Assembly (NCBI GenBank): GCA_011800805.1
Contig: MPNW01001070.1
Coordinates: 17,199-37,397, forward strand
From: Hirudo medicinalis
Lineage: Eukaryota > Annelida > Clitellata > Hirudinida > Hirudinidae
Direction of reading: 5' to 3'
DNA: 20,199 nucleotides
The notes beneath the pieces were generated by a model. It did not search any database. It was given only the letters and a program-made list of their open reading frames with translations, and had not been told where the DNA came from. The translations under genes were made by a program, and so were the position numbers. Numbering within the stretch: the first letter of the stretch is position 1; each line of letters begins with the position of its first letter. Of this stretch, positions 8,755-16,460 are shown in pieces.

Positions 8755-9019
8755 ATTGAAACTCCTTACGAAGAGCGCCAGCAAGGATCCTCAGAAAGAC
8801 AACCCCTTCGCCGAACGTTTCGGCCCTGAAGCCTCTGACGTTCTCCGGGCCCTGGCCGCATCCGCTGATCAGGCGGATGTCCCTACTGTCACTACTGAAT
8901 CTTCCCCTTCGTACAACTTTCTTGTCAAACTTTCCAACCTACACGCAATCACAATTCTCGTCTCCTGCCACAACCGCACTGCACCGAGAACAACCAGCAG
9001 CATAGTAGTATTTTATTAA
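8755..9019 (+). CDS. Unidentified coding-like open frame (fragment)
   Basis: An open plus-strand frame that also extends leftwards through the satellite to an ATG at 8627, but only the part from about 8755 to 8945 looks like protein. It reads KSASKDPQKDNPFAERFG, then EASDVLRALAASADQADVP, then a Thr/Ser-rich stretch and YNFLVKLSNL. Third codon positions there are rich in G and C, unlike the AT-rich surroundings, and the composition is that of a normal soluble, partly acidic protein. I recognise no domain. From about 8970 the frame overlaps the minus-strand LINE relic, so the right end is probably accidental. It might be part of a retroelement (for example a gag-like or N-terminal region) or an exon carried with the insertion. 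The minus strand is also open here for about 60 codons, so the coding strand is not certain. Confidence 0.35.
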
Positions 9020-9640
9020 TGTCCTCGGCATAACTTGATGAATAGGACAAACTCCAGTGTCCTCTGGAATGCACGGACCCTCTGCGTTGAGAATAATCTG
9101 AACCGGGAGAAATGGCGCATCCCATGGCAATTCCAACCTGGAGTTGCACCCACCTTGATTTGAAGTCCTATGGGTTGAACCTCGTCTCGAAATCGTCGGA
9201 GTAATTTTATAGGATCTGGATCACTTGGTGGGTTTCTAGTGTCATCCAACTGAGTTGGTGGGGCACCGCTCCATTAAACGTTCGCCAGATCCAGCCAAAC
9301 AACGTACAGACTCGACCGATTTTTTTTTTGCTCTTTGAATTGCCTCCCAGATCATTGTCGAGTGTTACATGCACCAAGGTTTGCCTGGATTGCCTCCTTT
9401 CTGTACTGCGGTATTGACGTAGTGGTTCGTCATCACAAACTGGGTGAGCCTCTGGCCCATAATGGCGAAAAAAGACTTTTCCCTCAACGTTTAGCAGTGA
9501 AATCGGCCTGAACTGCTTGATTCCTCGGGATTCTTTCTCTTTGGGGATGAAGATGGATGAGTCTCATTACTATAGGGCATCTCTTGTACACCAGATACAG
9601 AAATCCGTTGGCTCCTGGGGCTGATCGGTTCCTCGAATAA
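8980..9640 (-). pseudogene. LINE reverse transcriptase relic
   Basis: Fragment of a non-LTR retrotransposon reverse transcriptase on the minus strand, copied originally by target-primed reverse transcription. Motifs in order: KQFRPISLLNVEGKVFFAI with the RPIS block at about 9490-9515; VNTAVQKGGNPG; MIWEAIQRA; LDLANV with the probable first catalytic Asp at 9289-9291, then a frameshift and GAVPHQL; VQLQVGIAMGCAISP at about 9108-9151; and YAED at 9021-9032 where YxDD is expected, so the first Asp of the pair reads as Glu. The LLNVEGK, VQKGG and GIAMGCAISP blocks resemble the R2/NeSL/Hero-like single-ORF LINEs, but this clade call is tentative. At least three frameshifts and stops make it dead. 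It sits between two halves of the ATATCAG satellite. Confidence 0.85.
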
Positions 9641-9800
9641 CTGTATATCAGTATATCATTATATCTGTTATATCAATAAATCTGTTATATTAGTATATCA
9701 GTATATCTGTTATATTAGTATAACAGTATATCTGTTATATTAATATATCATTATATCTGTTATATCAGCAATCTGTGATATCAGTGCATCCGTTAAATCA
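9640..9800 (+). repeat. ATATCAGT satellite, right part
   Basis: Continuation of the satellite seen at 8625-8748, here with TATATCTGTTATATTAGTA as the commonest block. It decays towards the right end. Confidence 0.85.
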
Positions 9801-9994
9801 TTATACAACGATGTTTGTATGTTTGCAAAAGAAGGATTATTGGTTTCACCAGCATTTGCACGAAATTTGCAAGATATTCTGCAAGCAGTCCAAGTGATTG
9901 TTATACATATTCCTGCTTTAAACATTGTAATTTTCAATTTTGAAAATAAATAACAATTTAAATGTAATTATTAATCATTTGTTTTGTGCTGCAT

Positions 9995-10190
9995 TGAATT
10001 TAATATAATTAAAATATTAATATTTTAATATTAATTTAATATTTAATTTAATATAATTAAAATATTAATATTTTAATATTTTAATAAATTTAATATTTAA
10101 TTTAATATAATTAATATTTTAATATTAATTTAATATTTAATTTAATAAAATTAAAATATTAATATTTTAATTTTTATTATTAAATTACAT
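9995..10190. repeat. AT-only tandem repeat with internal palindromes
   Basis: About four copies of a 40-54 base unit that begins TAATTTAATATAATTAA and contains ATTAATATTTTAATATTAAT-type self-complementary blocks. It is almost free of G and C. Units differ by blocks of 8-14 bases. Expected to extrude cruciforms or to act as an easily unwound region; nothing else is indicated. Confidence 0.88.
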
Positions 10191-10358
10191 TTCATTTCAT
10201 GTTTGCGAAGTTCATGCAATCAATTTGCTCAAATCTTCTGAAGACACGAACGGAAGAGGAAGACAAACATTGATCAGGTTTTGGTGCATTTTTCATGTCC
10301 AGCCAATTGATGGGGATTCAGTGTGCTTATAAAGTGAACTCAGTGTAGTTTTTGGTCG

Positions 10359-10545
10359 TATGTTGATATGTTGGTATGAATTGTTGAAATGTTGATATGT
10401 TGGTATGAATTGTTGAAATGTTGATATGTTGGCATGAATTGTTGAAATGTTGATATGTTGGCATGAATTGTTGAAATGTTGATATGTTGGTATGAATTGT
10501 TGAAATATTGATATGTTGGCATAAATTGTTGAAGTGTTGATATCA
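10359..10545 (+). repeat. 29-bp minisatellite, six copies plus a partial
   Basis: Unit based on GTTGATATGTTGGTATGAAT followed by TGTTGAAAT. GTTGATATG-type starts at 10362, 10391, 10420, 10449, 10478, 10507 and 10536 are all 29 bases apart. Copies vary between GGTATG and GGCATG. The minus-strand open frame through it is an artefact of the stop-free unit. Confidence 0.96.
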
Positions 10546-10836
10546 CTGAAGGAATTGCTGACTTAGTGGATTATTGAATTAATGTTTAATAATTATTCAA
10601 ATAAATAATCTTCCACCACGTCTAAAACTCCAATTAATTAACAACCAATTAATAAGCACATTTTAAATCTCAAATCAAACAATTTCAGAAGTAACAGAAG
10701 TCTTCTGTGGCTCAGTTTTAATATGTTGAAACGACAAATCACGTAAACTTTATGAAATTATTGGCTCCAATAACAAAAACATGTGACAAAACGATAAATT
10801 TCCTGGCGGCATATGAAGCGCTACATAATCGTTCGA
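10546..10836. other. Gene-free stretch ahead of a promoter-like site
   Basis: AT-rich unique DNA without a supported gene. Composition becomes more G/C- and CpG-containing from about 10800. Confidence 0.5.
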
Positions 10837-10874
10837 GCGCATGCGCAGCGACTTCCACTCTTCCCCACTTCCGG
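10837..10874 (+). promoter_or_regulatory. Possible housekeeping-type promoter: NRF-1 and ETS sites
   Basis: GCGCATGCGC at 10837-10846 (in the context AGCGCATGCGCAGC) is a perfect palindromic NRF-1-type site. Twenty bases further, ACTTCCGG at 10867-10874 is a consensus ETS/GABP site. In animals this pair marks TATA-less promoters of broadly expressed genes close to the transcription start. The 80 bases around it carry several CpGs in an otherwise AT-rich region. No first coding exon follows on either strand: the first plus-strand ATG (10922) runs into a stop after four codons, so any first exon would be non-coding. Confidence 0.45.
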
Positions 10875-11385
10875 AGCTTGAGTCGTGTTTAGGGACAATA
10901 ATTCTAAGTTATTTTACATTTAATGGAACCCTATTAGCTTTTTCTAAACTTCTTCTTCCGAGGAAAGATTTGCGATCTTCTGTTTTTATGTGCAGTTGTT
11001 TTTGTGGTAGTGTGTAGTAGTTTATATGCATGTGTTGTTGTTTATTTGCCTTTGTTTGTATCTGTTGTTTATCTGTAGGCTGTTGTTTATTTGTGTGTGT
11101 GTTGTTGCTCATCTGTGCGATCGTGTTTGGTGCTCAAACTCAGTGACCGTTGGAGTCTTTGAAGCTGCATTGACGAAGATGTTTTGTGTGTCCTGAAATT
11201 AAATTAAAAGTCCCACAATTAATTAAAAAAAGCAATTTAAATCATTAAGTTTAAATTGTCTTAATGCAATGTGTAAATGTTTTAAATAAAATTTATCAAA
11301 AATAGATATTGGTGATGTGTTACATTAAAAATACACAATTATTTCCAATGATTAGCTATAACATTTATCAGAAACAGAATCAACC
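10875..11385. other. Gene-free stretch with TTG/TTTG-rich part
   Basis: 11000-11110 is a degenerate TGTTGTTTATTTG-type repeat. The remainder is AT-rich unique DNA. A minus-strand open frame over 10909-11112 (Lys/Gln-rich) is produced mainly by this low-complexity stretch. Confidence 0.5.
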
Positions 11386-11463
11386 GATGATGATGATGAT
11401 GATGGTGGTGATGATGGTGGTAGTGATGGTGATGATGATGATGATGATGCTTATGATGATGAT
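11386..11463 (+). repeat. (GAT)n microsatellite with GGT variants
   Basis: GAT array interrupted by GGT and AGT triplets; read on the minus strand it gives poly-His. Confidence 0.95.
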
Positions 11464-12046
11464 AGCATTGACAAATCAAATCATTTAAGCATGGTTCTTG
11501 TTCTGATGCTTTATAAATCATTGCAGATTGAAACGATAACAATCACAGACCTTCATTTTGTGGGAATGCAAATTTATTTTCTAAAAATATTTAATTGAAA
11601 TAATTTAGAAAAACAAGTTTTGGCATAACAAAGATTGAGTTGCCGATTAGGATTCTTGATTTTCTTTCCCTTTTATTTCAAATATTTTAAATGTCTTAAA
11701 TATTATTTATTTCAAATATTTTAAATGTTTTAAATGATATTTATTCTAAATATTTTAAGTTTATTTATTTCAAAATTTATCAATCATAAGAAAATGAAAT
11801 AATGAAATAATTGGAAGTGAAAAGACTCATATTTATTCGATGTTTACAGGGAGGCCTGTTTTTCATCATGTTTTATTCGTGGAAACATCTTTTATGTGAC
11901 GTCAGAACCACGTGATCAGAATAGCATGGCAACCCTCACTGTTTATTTGTGTCGTGTTTCAAAACTCCGAGGTGCGCTAAATTATATTTCGTTGTGTTGA
12001 GGCATTTAAATGTGCTGAATGTTTCGTGGATATGAAAGTTTCGTTA
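11464..12046. other. Gene-free stretch
   Basis: Includes degenerate repeats of TATTTCAAATATTTTAAATG at about 11675-11775 and a regulatory-type motif cluster at 11897-11934. No supported coding region. Confidence 0.5.
11897..11934. promoter_or_regulatory. CRE plus E-box plus X-box half-site cluster
   Basis: TGACGTCA at 11897-11904 is a full palindromic cAMP-response element (CREB/ATF family). CACGTGATCA follows at 11909-11918, containing the palindromic E-box CACGTG. CATGGCAAC at 11925-11933 matches an RFX X-box half-site. The same CRE and TGATCACGTG (reverse complement of the E-box decamer) recur at 16731-16751. Motif matches only; the gene controlled, if any, is not in the window. Confidence 0.4.
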
Positions 12047-12297
12047 AATGAATGATGAATGAGTGGTTGAGTGAATGATGAATGAGTGGTTGAGTGAATG
12101 AGTGGTTGAGTGAATGATGAATGAGTGGATGAGTGAATGATGAATGAGTGGATGAGTGAATGATGAATGAGTGGTTGAGTGAATGATGAATGAGTGGATG
12201 AGTGAATGAGTGAATGATGAATGAGTGGTTGAGTGAATGATGAATGAGTGGTTGAGTGAATGATGAATGAGTGGTTGAGTGAATGATGAATGAGTGC
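12047..12297 (+). repeat. 23-bp minisatellite, about ten copies
   Basis: Unit GAATGATGAATGAGTGG followed by TTGAGT or ATGAGT. Starts at 12050, 12073, 12112, 12135, 12158, 12181, 12212, 12235, 12258 and 12281. Most intervals are 23 bases; two are longer (39 and 31) because partial GAATGAGT-containing units are inserted. The two minus-strand open frames of 87 and 110 codons through it (His/Ser/Ile/Leu repeats) are artefacts. Confidence 0.97.
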
Positions 12298-12393
12298 AGT
12301 TCAACAAGTTCTTGTTGAATCATTGAAATGTGCGACAATTTGGAGAATTGTACAATTTAACTTACATGTTTTCTTAGTTTTTTTTTTATTTTT

Positions 12394-12452
12394 ATCATCA
12401 CCATCGTCGTCGTCATCATCATCATCATCATCATCATCAGCAGCAGCATCAC
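12394..12452 (+). repeat. (ATC)n microsatellite ending in CAG triplets
   Basis: ATC array with a GTC run near the left end and a short CAGCAGCAG run on the right. Confidence 0.94.
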
Positions 12453-12800
12453 TGTAAAGTTTTACAATGAACACGTTACGTTTGCGAAACCTTCTTCTGA
12501 TATGTTTGATTAACTCACCTGCATATCACCATCCAGGTATGAACACGTGCTGAATAAAAAAATATCAACTGAAACCATTTAAATTGCTCCTCGTTAGAAA
12601 AATAATACTGTTTTAAGTCCCTAAAATCCATCAGGCGATTCTATTTGAAAAGTAATTGGTGAATGTTTTACGCAATTAATTAACTCCCAGGTAGTTACAC
12701 ACCTGAGTCAGGTGTAAGCAATGATTTACAAACGTGGAGAAGTAAAGTTAGGAACTTGTAATTAATCGCGGGAGGCGTCCAAACGACCAGACGATTCATT
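12453..12800. other. Gene-free stretch
   Basis: Unique DNA with no supported gene; one palindromic E-box CACGTG at 12544-12549. 12700-12720 contains a short ACACCTGAGTCAGGTGTA inverted repeat. Confidence 0.5.
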
Positions 12801-12816
12801 AGTTTGGCGCCAAACT
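12801..12816. promoter_or_regulatory. Perfect E2F-type palindrome
   Basis: AGTTTGGCGCCAAACT is a perfect 16-base palindrome whose core TTTGGCGCCAAA contains two overlapping E2F/DP consensus half-sites. Its length and GC-rich centre make it notable in this AT-rich background. It lies 111 bases left of an X-box-like site, so both could belong to one regulatory region. Confidence 0.4.
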
Positions 12817-12927
12817 CCGCACAATGAATTTCTGTTTCATCTCGTTGCGAGGTTTTCCAATAAATTCAACCGTGTGTTGTCATTCGACCACCTTTCCAGG
12901 TGAAACAATTTTTGTTATGAGTTCCTG

Positions 12928-12941
12928 ATAACCATGGCAAC
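12928..12941 (+). promoter_or_regulatory. RFX X-box-like site
   Basis: ATAACCATGGCAAC closely matches the symmetrical RFX binding site (GTTRCC-ATGG-YAAC type), differing mainly at the first two bases. X-boxes in animals commonly mark ciliary gene promoters. Confidence 0.35.
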
Positions 12942-13220
12942 ACTTGCGACTAATTTGAAATATGTTTTGTTTAACTAATTAGTCATTCATAATCAATATT
13001 TTTCATATGTTAAGTATTAATTCATTTAATTATTTAAATATAATTTCTTTTTAATTTCATCGTTCAATCGAATGTAATGCTTGGTTGACAGAATGCAGGC
13101 AGAACAAAGTCACACCTGTTCACATAAGTTGACTGCCCATCAATCACATTCATTGTCTCTTCACTCGTTCCAAGCATTTTGAACGTTCAATTTAATTCTT
13201 GGTTCGATTTTTAATTTCTT
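12942..13220. other. Gene-free stretch
   Basis: AT-rich unique DNA; nothing supported. Confidence 0.5.
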
Positions 13221-13266
13221 TGTTATTTTGTTTGTTTGTTTGTTTGTTATTTTGTTTGTTTGTTTG
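13221..13266 (+). repeat. (TTTG)n tetranucleotide array
   Basis: Two blocks of TTTG repeats separated by TTATTTTG. Confidence 0.93.
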
Positions 13267-13336
13267 GTGTCATTTTTAAAGTGATTAATTAAATGCGCTA
13301 TCTCATTAAATTATTTAGTATTTATTTTATTTAAAT

Positions 13337-13361
13337 GATGGTGATGATGATGATGATGATC
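13337..13361 (+). repeat. (GAT)n microsatellite
   Basis: Short run of GAT/GGT triplets. Confidence 0.9.
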
Positions 13362-13940
13362 TTGACGAGAAAGCAGCAGATGAGACGGTCATGCATATTG
13401 TTGGCATATGTATGATATGGCGATAAAAGCCATAAGTCAATTATTGATCTTGCGTGTAATGAAATTCCTCCCTCAACTGATCTTATCGACTCCATCGTCG
13501 TCCTCTTCATCAGCTTCCTCCATATTTTTCTTGTCTTCCATTTCCATGCAAAAAGTGTCTTCTTTCCTTCCATCCCATCCACATTTCCAGGACAGAAAGC
13601 CTCCTTCAGGAGTATTTTGTGCTCATTCACGCGTGACGAGGGAACGGAAGGCAAATTAATAACGACGGAGAAAAGAAGTTTCAGTGGAAAAACCTCCTCC
13701 AGTCAATCAGAACTTCAACGATTTGGAACGAACCGAGGGAATGAAATGGAATCTTGCGTGAAAATCATTCAACCGTGAAGGGATGAATAGATGTCGGGCA
13801 ACCATGCGCAACCGTAAAGAGGAACAAGTGTTTAACTTCTGTGGGCGACTGACGATGCCTTCGTTAAGAATTTTTATTTTTTCTGCAAATTTCAAACTTT
13901 TGGAAATTGGAGTCATTTTTGTGAGAATGAAGTTGCAACG
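13362..13940. other. Gene-free stretch, moderately GC-rich
   Basis: Less AT-rich than most of the window between about 13480 and 13860, with several overlapping open frames of 60-107 codons on both strands. None shows a recognisable domain, and frames on opposite strands are open over the same bases, so no coding strand can be chosen. An exon here cannot be excluded. Confidence 0.35.
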
Positions 13941-13968
13941 CCATCATCATCATCATCATCATCATCAG
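13941..13968 (+). repeat. (CAT)n microsatellite
   Basis: Pure CAT run of about nine triplets. Confidence 0.95.
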
Positions 13969-14118
13969 CTATTTTAAGTTATTTTAAGTTATTTCACAAA
14001 TGACACCAAATATTACAATTGATTGGTTAATGAATTTTGTCAATTCACATATTTAAAGAATATTTTCTTGAATCTTCAACAAAATTCTCACTAATGTTTA
14101 ATGCTATTATTGCAATCA

Positions 14119-14119
<1 letters not shown>

Positions 14120-14176
<57 letters not shown>
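14120..14176 (+). repeat. (ATT)n microsatellite
   Basis: Pure ATT run of about nineteen triplets; explains the poly-Tyr open frame here. Confidence 0.97.
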
Positions 14177-14179
<3 letters not shown>

Positions 14180-14232
14180 ACATAATCACCATTATAACAG
14201 AATTAATTACAGGAAATGAAAAGGCATCATTT

Positions 14233-14288
14233 CATTGAATTGTCAACAATTCATTGTCAACAATTTATATTCATTCAACAATTCAATG
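14233..14288. repeat. Inverted and direct repeat block
   Basis: CATTGAATTGT (14233-14243) pairs with ACAATTCAATG (14278-14288). Between them ATTGTCAACAATT is repeated directly. Small foldable block of unknown origin. Confidence 0.75.
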
Positions 14289-14368
14289 TTGACAGGAGAA
14301 ATGTTTTGTGGTGCACACTAAAATGAGTGCGATTGGCTCTCATTTCTTAAAGGCGATTATCATCAAAC

Positions 14369-14428
14369 TATTATTATCGTCACCACCATCATCACCACCA
14401 TCACTATCATCATTATCATCATCATCAG
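14369..14428 (+). repeat. (ATC/ACC)n microsatellite
   Basis: Degenerate triplet run of ATC with ACC and TTA interruptions, ending 50 bases before the promoter-like arrangement. Confidence 0.92.
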
Positions 14429-14480
14429 CCCCGTAAGTACACTTTGACTTGGCATGGAAGGTAATGAAGGATGATATTTG

Positions 14481-14554
14481 ATTGGTGACGTCATACATTA
14501 ACGTGAAAGCAACCAATCAGAAAACAGAGTTGGTTGAGGTCTGGAAATATATAA
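14481..14554 (+). promoter_or_regulatory. Promoter-like CCAAT / CRE / CCAAT / TATA arrangement
   Basis: ATTGG (inverted CCAAT) at 14481-14485 directly abuts a palindromic CRE, TGACGTCA, at 14486-14493. A second CCAAT follows at 14513-14517, and TATATAA at 14548-14554 sits where a TATA box would be. Transcription would be predicted about 25-30 bases beyond the TATA box, near 14578-14584, on the plus strand. The hAT element begins at 14577, so any transcript would start at or just inside its left end. Order and spacing are typical of an animal core promoter, but this is motif-based inference. Confidence 0.45.
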
Positions 14555-14568
14555 CTTTCATTTCCTCC

Positions 14569-14576
14569 GCTGCTGT
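14569..14576 (+). repeat. Left 8-bp target duplication of the hAT element
   Basis: GCTGCTGT, identical to 16461-16468 on the other side of the element. Confidence 0.92.
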
Positions 14577-14835
14577 CAGGGGAGGATCTAGAATACTTTG
14601 GCGGGGGACCGCACTCTGGAACCTAGGCCCCCCTAAGGTCGATCCCTAAACCGCTTGCTGATACAAATATAAGCCGGCGGATATTTTATAGCCATTTTGC
14701 TTATTGTTTTTTTGAATCTTTAAAAAATTAATTATAAAATGGTTTCAGGTCTTTTATATTCAAATTTATTCAAGTTACAGTTTTATAAAAATGCAAGACG
14801 ACCTAATCTACCAAAATTATCAACTATTGTCTCTA

Positions 14836-15987
14836 CTGGTTCTGATCGGCATATCTTTAAGAGCGTTATGATTTTTTACGATAACTTTTGATCGAACTAT
14901 TTTTTCAAACCCAAATTTTGATATGTTATTTGATAGAGAAAGTTTATCAAATTCGGAAATGTTTGTGTGATCTGATGACACATTCCAGAAATATGCAAAA
15001 ATCAGAAATATGTTAAAATCGCAAATATGCGTTTTTCGCATTCGTCGTATCTTTAAATTTCCTGTAATGTAAGACAATAATAAGGGTTCCAAATCATGTT
15101 ATTAATTCAAATAAAATGTCATTGTGATGTTTTCTGTCCCTTCTTTTCTATTTTATCAATACATCTTGACTTCGTTGATGCCAACAATTGTTCCTGGTAT
15201 TCTTTTCGCAAGATTTTCCAGGCCTCAATTATCGCCCCTTTCGACTCCTTAGCAGTTAAATATTGTTTTCCTTTGTGGTATACCTGTCTTATCAGAGTCC
15301 CAAAACTATATACATCTATGTATATCTATCTATAGGATGTATGATTTAAGTCCGCAGAACACGCAACCCATTCCATGATTTTCAGGAAGAAAAAATGCCA
15401 TCGTCTCCTTTGAGGTGTGCCTTGGTGGAAATCAAATTCATTTTCATGGTCACTCTTAGCAAAGGCAGTGAGAATACTGAAGATGGTCTCGATATAATTG
15501 ATATAGTCCTTGGAAGCCTGTTTTCCTTTCAGAAAAGCTAATTCTGTATGACCGTATGCTGAAAAACCTCTCCATACCATTTCTACCTCTTACTCCATCT
15601 CTAAATCATGCCAGTAATAGCGGCACCCATCAGGATCGTAGATGTTAAACTTTTTCGTCTAGAATAATTACTGACTTCCTTAAAGTCCGCATAATCATCC
15701 ATATGTTTTGCCCATTCCAGCTGTCTATCCTCTTTCTTGAGGTATGAGAGTTTAACGGCATTGATATTAATTATACAAATACGTGAAACCGATCTTAAAG
15801 ATATGAACGAACAAATTGACACATCAATTTGCATTTCCTGTCAAAACATGTAATAAATTCGTTTTTAACTTTATTATAAGATTTTGTAATGATATTTAAA
15901 TTATATAATTATATTTGAGATTATAAAATTCATATTTAAGAAAGTTATACGAAAAAATGTGGCGCTCTTAAAGATATGAGACCACTG
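14836..15987 (-). mobile_element. Second Tc1/mariner element, nested in the hAT element
   Basis: TA duplications at 14834-14835 and 15988-15989 flank inverted repeats: left CTGGTTCTGATCGGCATATC continuing into TTTAAGAGCG, and right (reverse complement) CAGTGGTCTCATATCTTTAA continuing into GAGCG. Each arm also has an inner copy of the ATCTTTAA core in direct orientation: GTATCTTTAAATTTCC at about 15047-15062 on the left and GATCTTAAAGATATGAAC at about 15790-15807 on the right. This is again an IR/DR plan, with spacings of roughly 195 and 172 bases. The transposase relic lies between the arms on the minus strand. Length 1152 bases, shorter than a full Tc1 element, in agreement with loss of the N-terminal region. 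Confidence 0.87.
15119..15760 (-). pseudogene. Tc1/mariner transposase pseudogene lacking its N-terminus
   Basis: Catalytic part of a Tc1-like transposase in broken frames. From the minus-strand 5' side: KLSYLKK, then QLEWAKHMDDYADFKEV; the DEK block with the first catalytic Asp at 15657-15659, followed after a small deletion by FNIYDPDGCRYYWHDLEME; MVWRGFSAYGHTELAFLKGK and YINYIETI; then HQGTP at about 15413-15427, where QDN(A)P is expected, so the second catalytic Asp reads as Gly (15419-15421); then EWVACSADLNH. The following PIE(N)VWG block is degraded into an ATAG/TATA-rich run. The C-terminal block LIRQVYHKGKQYLTAKESKG and CIDKIEKKG ends at a TGA at 15119-15121. The helix-turn-helix DNA-binding region is missing. 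A different family from the copy at 659-1590, as the C-termini and terminal repeats differ. Confidence 0.87.
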
Positions 15988-16037
15988 TATTTCAATATTT
16001 TGATGTGCGTAAGTAAGGGTTAGTACATTCAGTTTGT

Positions 16038-16108
16038 CAGCTGGCATCGTTAGGCCGAAGATAAGTTTTTAAACTTTCGAGAGTCGAAAAACTTTTCATT
16101 GCCAGCTG
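16038..16108. other. Multi-segment hairpin in the hAT right arm
   Basis: CAGCTGGCA (16038-16046) pairs with TGCCAGCTG (16100-16108). Inside, AAGTT (16063-16067) pairs with AACTT (16090-16094), and TTTCGA (16075-16080) pairs with TCGAAA (16084-16089) around a three-base GAG loop. All three stems are perfect and nested. Confidence 0.78.
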
Positions 16109-16460
16109 TTGTGGATGGTCTTACAGCCGAAAGTAATGGAATCATTCTAACATTTGAATATAAATCACCGTCTGCCCAACCGTCTGCGCAATGGATAGAA
16201 TCTACAAAATTTGAGATGCTCGCACAACATCTCTAACTTCATCATTTTACCCACAATTACCTATTTAATAATAACGATTTTTGAGAAGTTACAAAACTAC
16301 AACAAAGGATCAACAACAATTATAGCAGCTTTACCACTGCTACTATTTTCGTCCAAAATAGTAAATTATTGAAATAAAATAAATTTTTTAAATTAAAATG
16401 GATTTTTTTTTAGATTTTAAAAGTCACGGGGGCATGGCCATCAACCTAAATCCGCCACTG

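Larger units (their letters stand above)
14577..16460. mobile_element. Non-autonomous hAT element, interrupted by a Tc1 element
   Basis: Borders are defined by a perfect 8-bp target duplication GCTGCTGT (14569-14576 and 16461-16468), the signature of hAT transposition. The left end reads CAGGGGAGGATCTAG and the right end, reverse complemented, CAGTGGCGGATTTAG, matching at 12 of 15 bases and resembling the CAGNGGCGGAT ends of many hAT families. Both ends carry a G-run further in. Without the nested Tc1 element (14836-15987 plus one TA copy) the element is about 730 bases. No BED zinc finger, hATC dimerisation motif or other transposase piece is visible, so it depended on a transposase supplied elsewhere. 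The right arm contains a strong hairpin (16038-16108). Confidence 0.9.

Noticed and set aside
10359..10545. CRISPR-like regular repeat array
   Set aside because: Units are directly adjacent with no spacers, and the sequence is clearly from an animal genome; it is a minisatellite.
10909..11112. 67-codon Lys/Gln-rich minus-strand frame near the NRF-1/ETS site
   Set aside because: Half of it is translation of a TTG/TTTG-rich stretch, and no domain or conserved start is visible.
12006..12338. 110-codon His/Ser repeat protein on the minus strand
   Set aside because: Translation of the 23-bp minisatellite in two frames at once.
14820..15092. 90-codon minus-strand frame in the left arm of the nested Tc1 element
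   Set aside because: It lies downstream of the transposase stop, inside the IR/DR arm, and matches no transposase segment.
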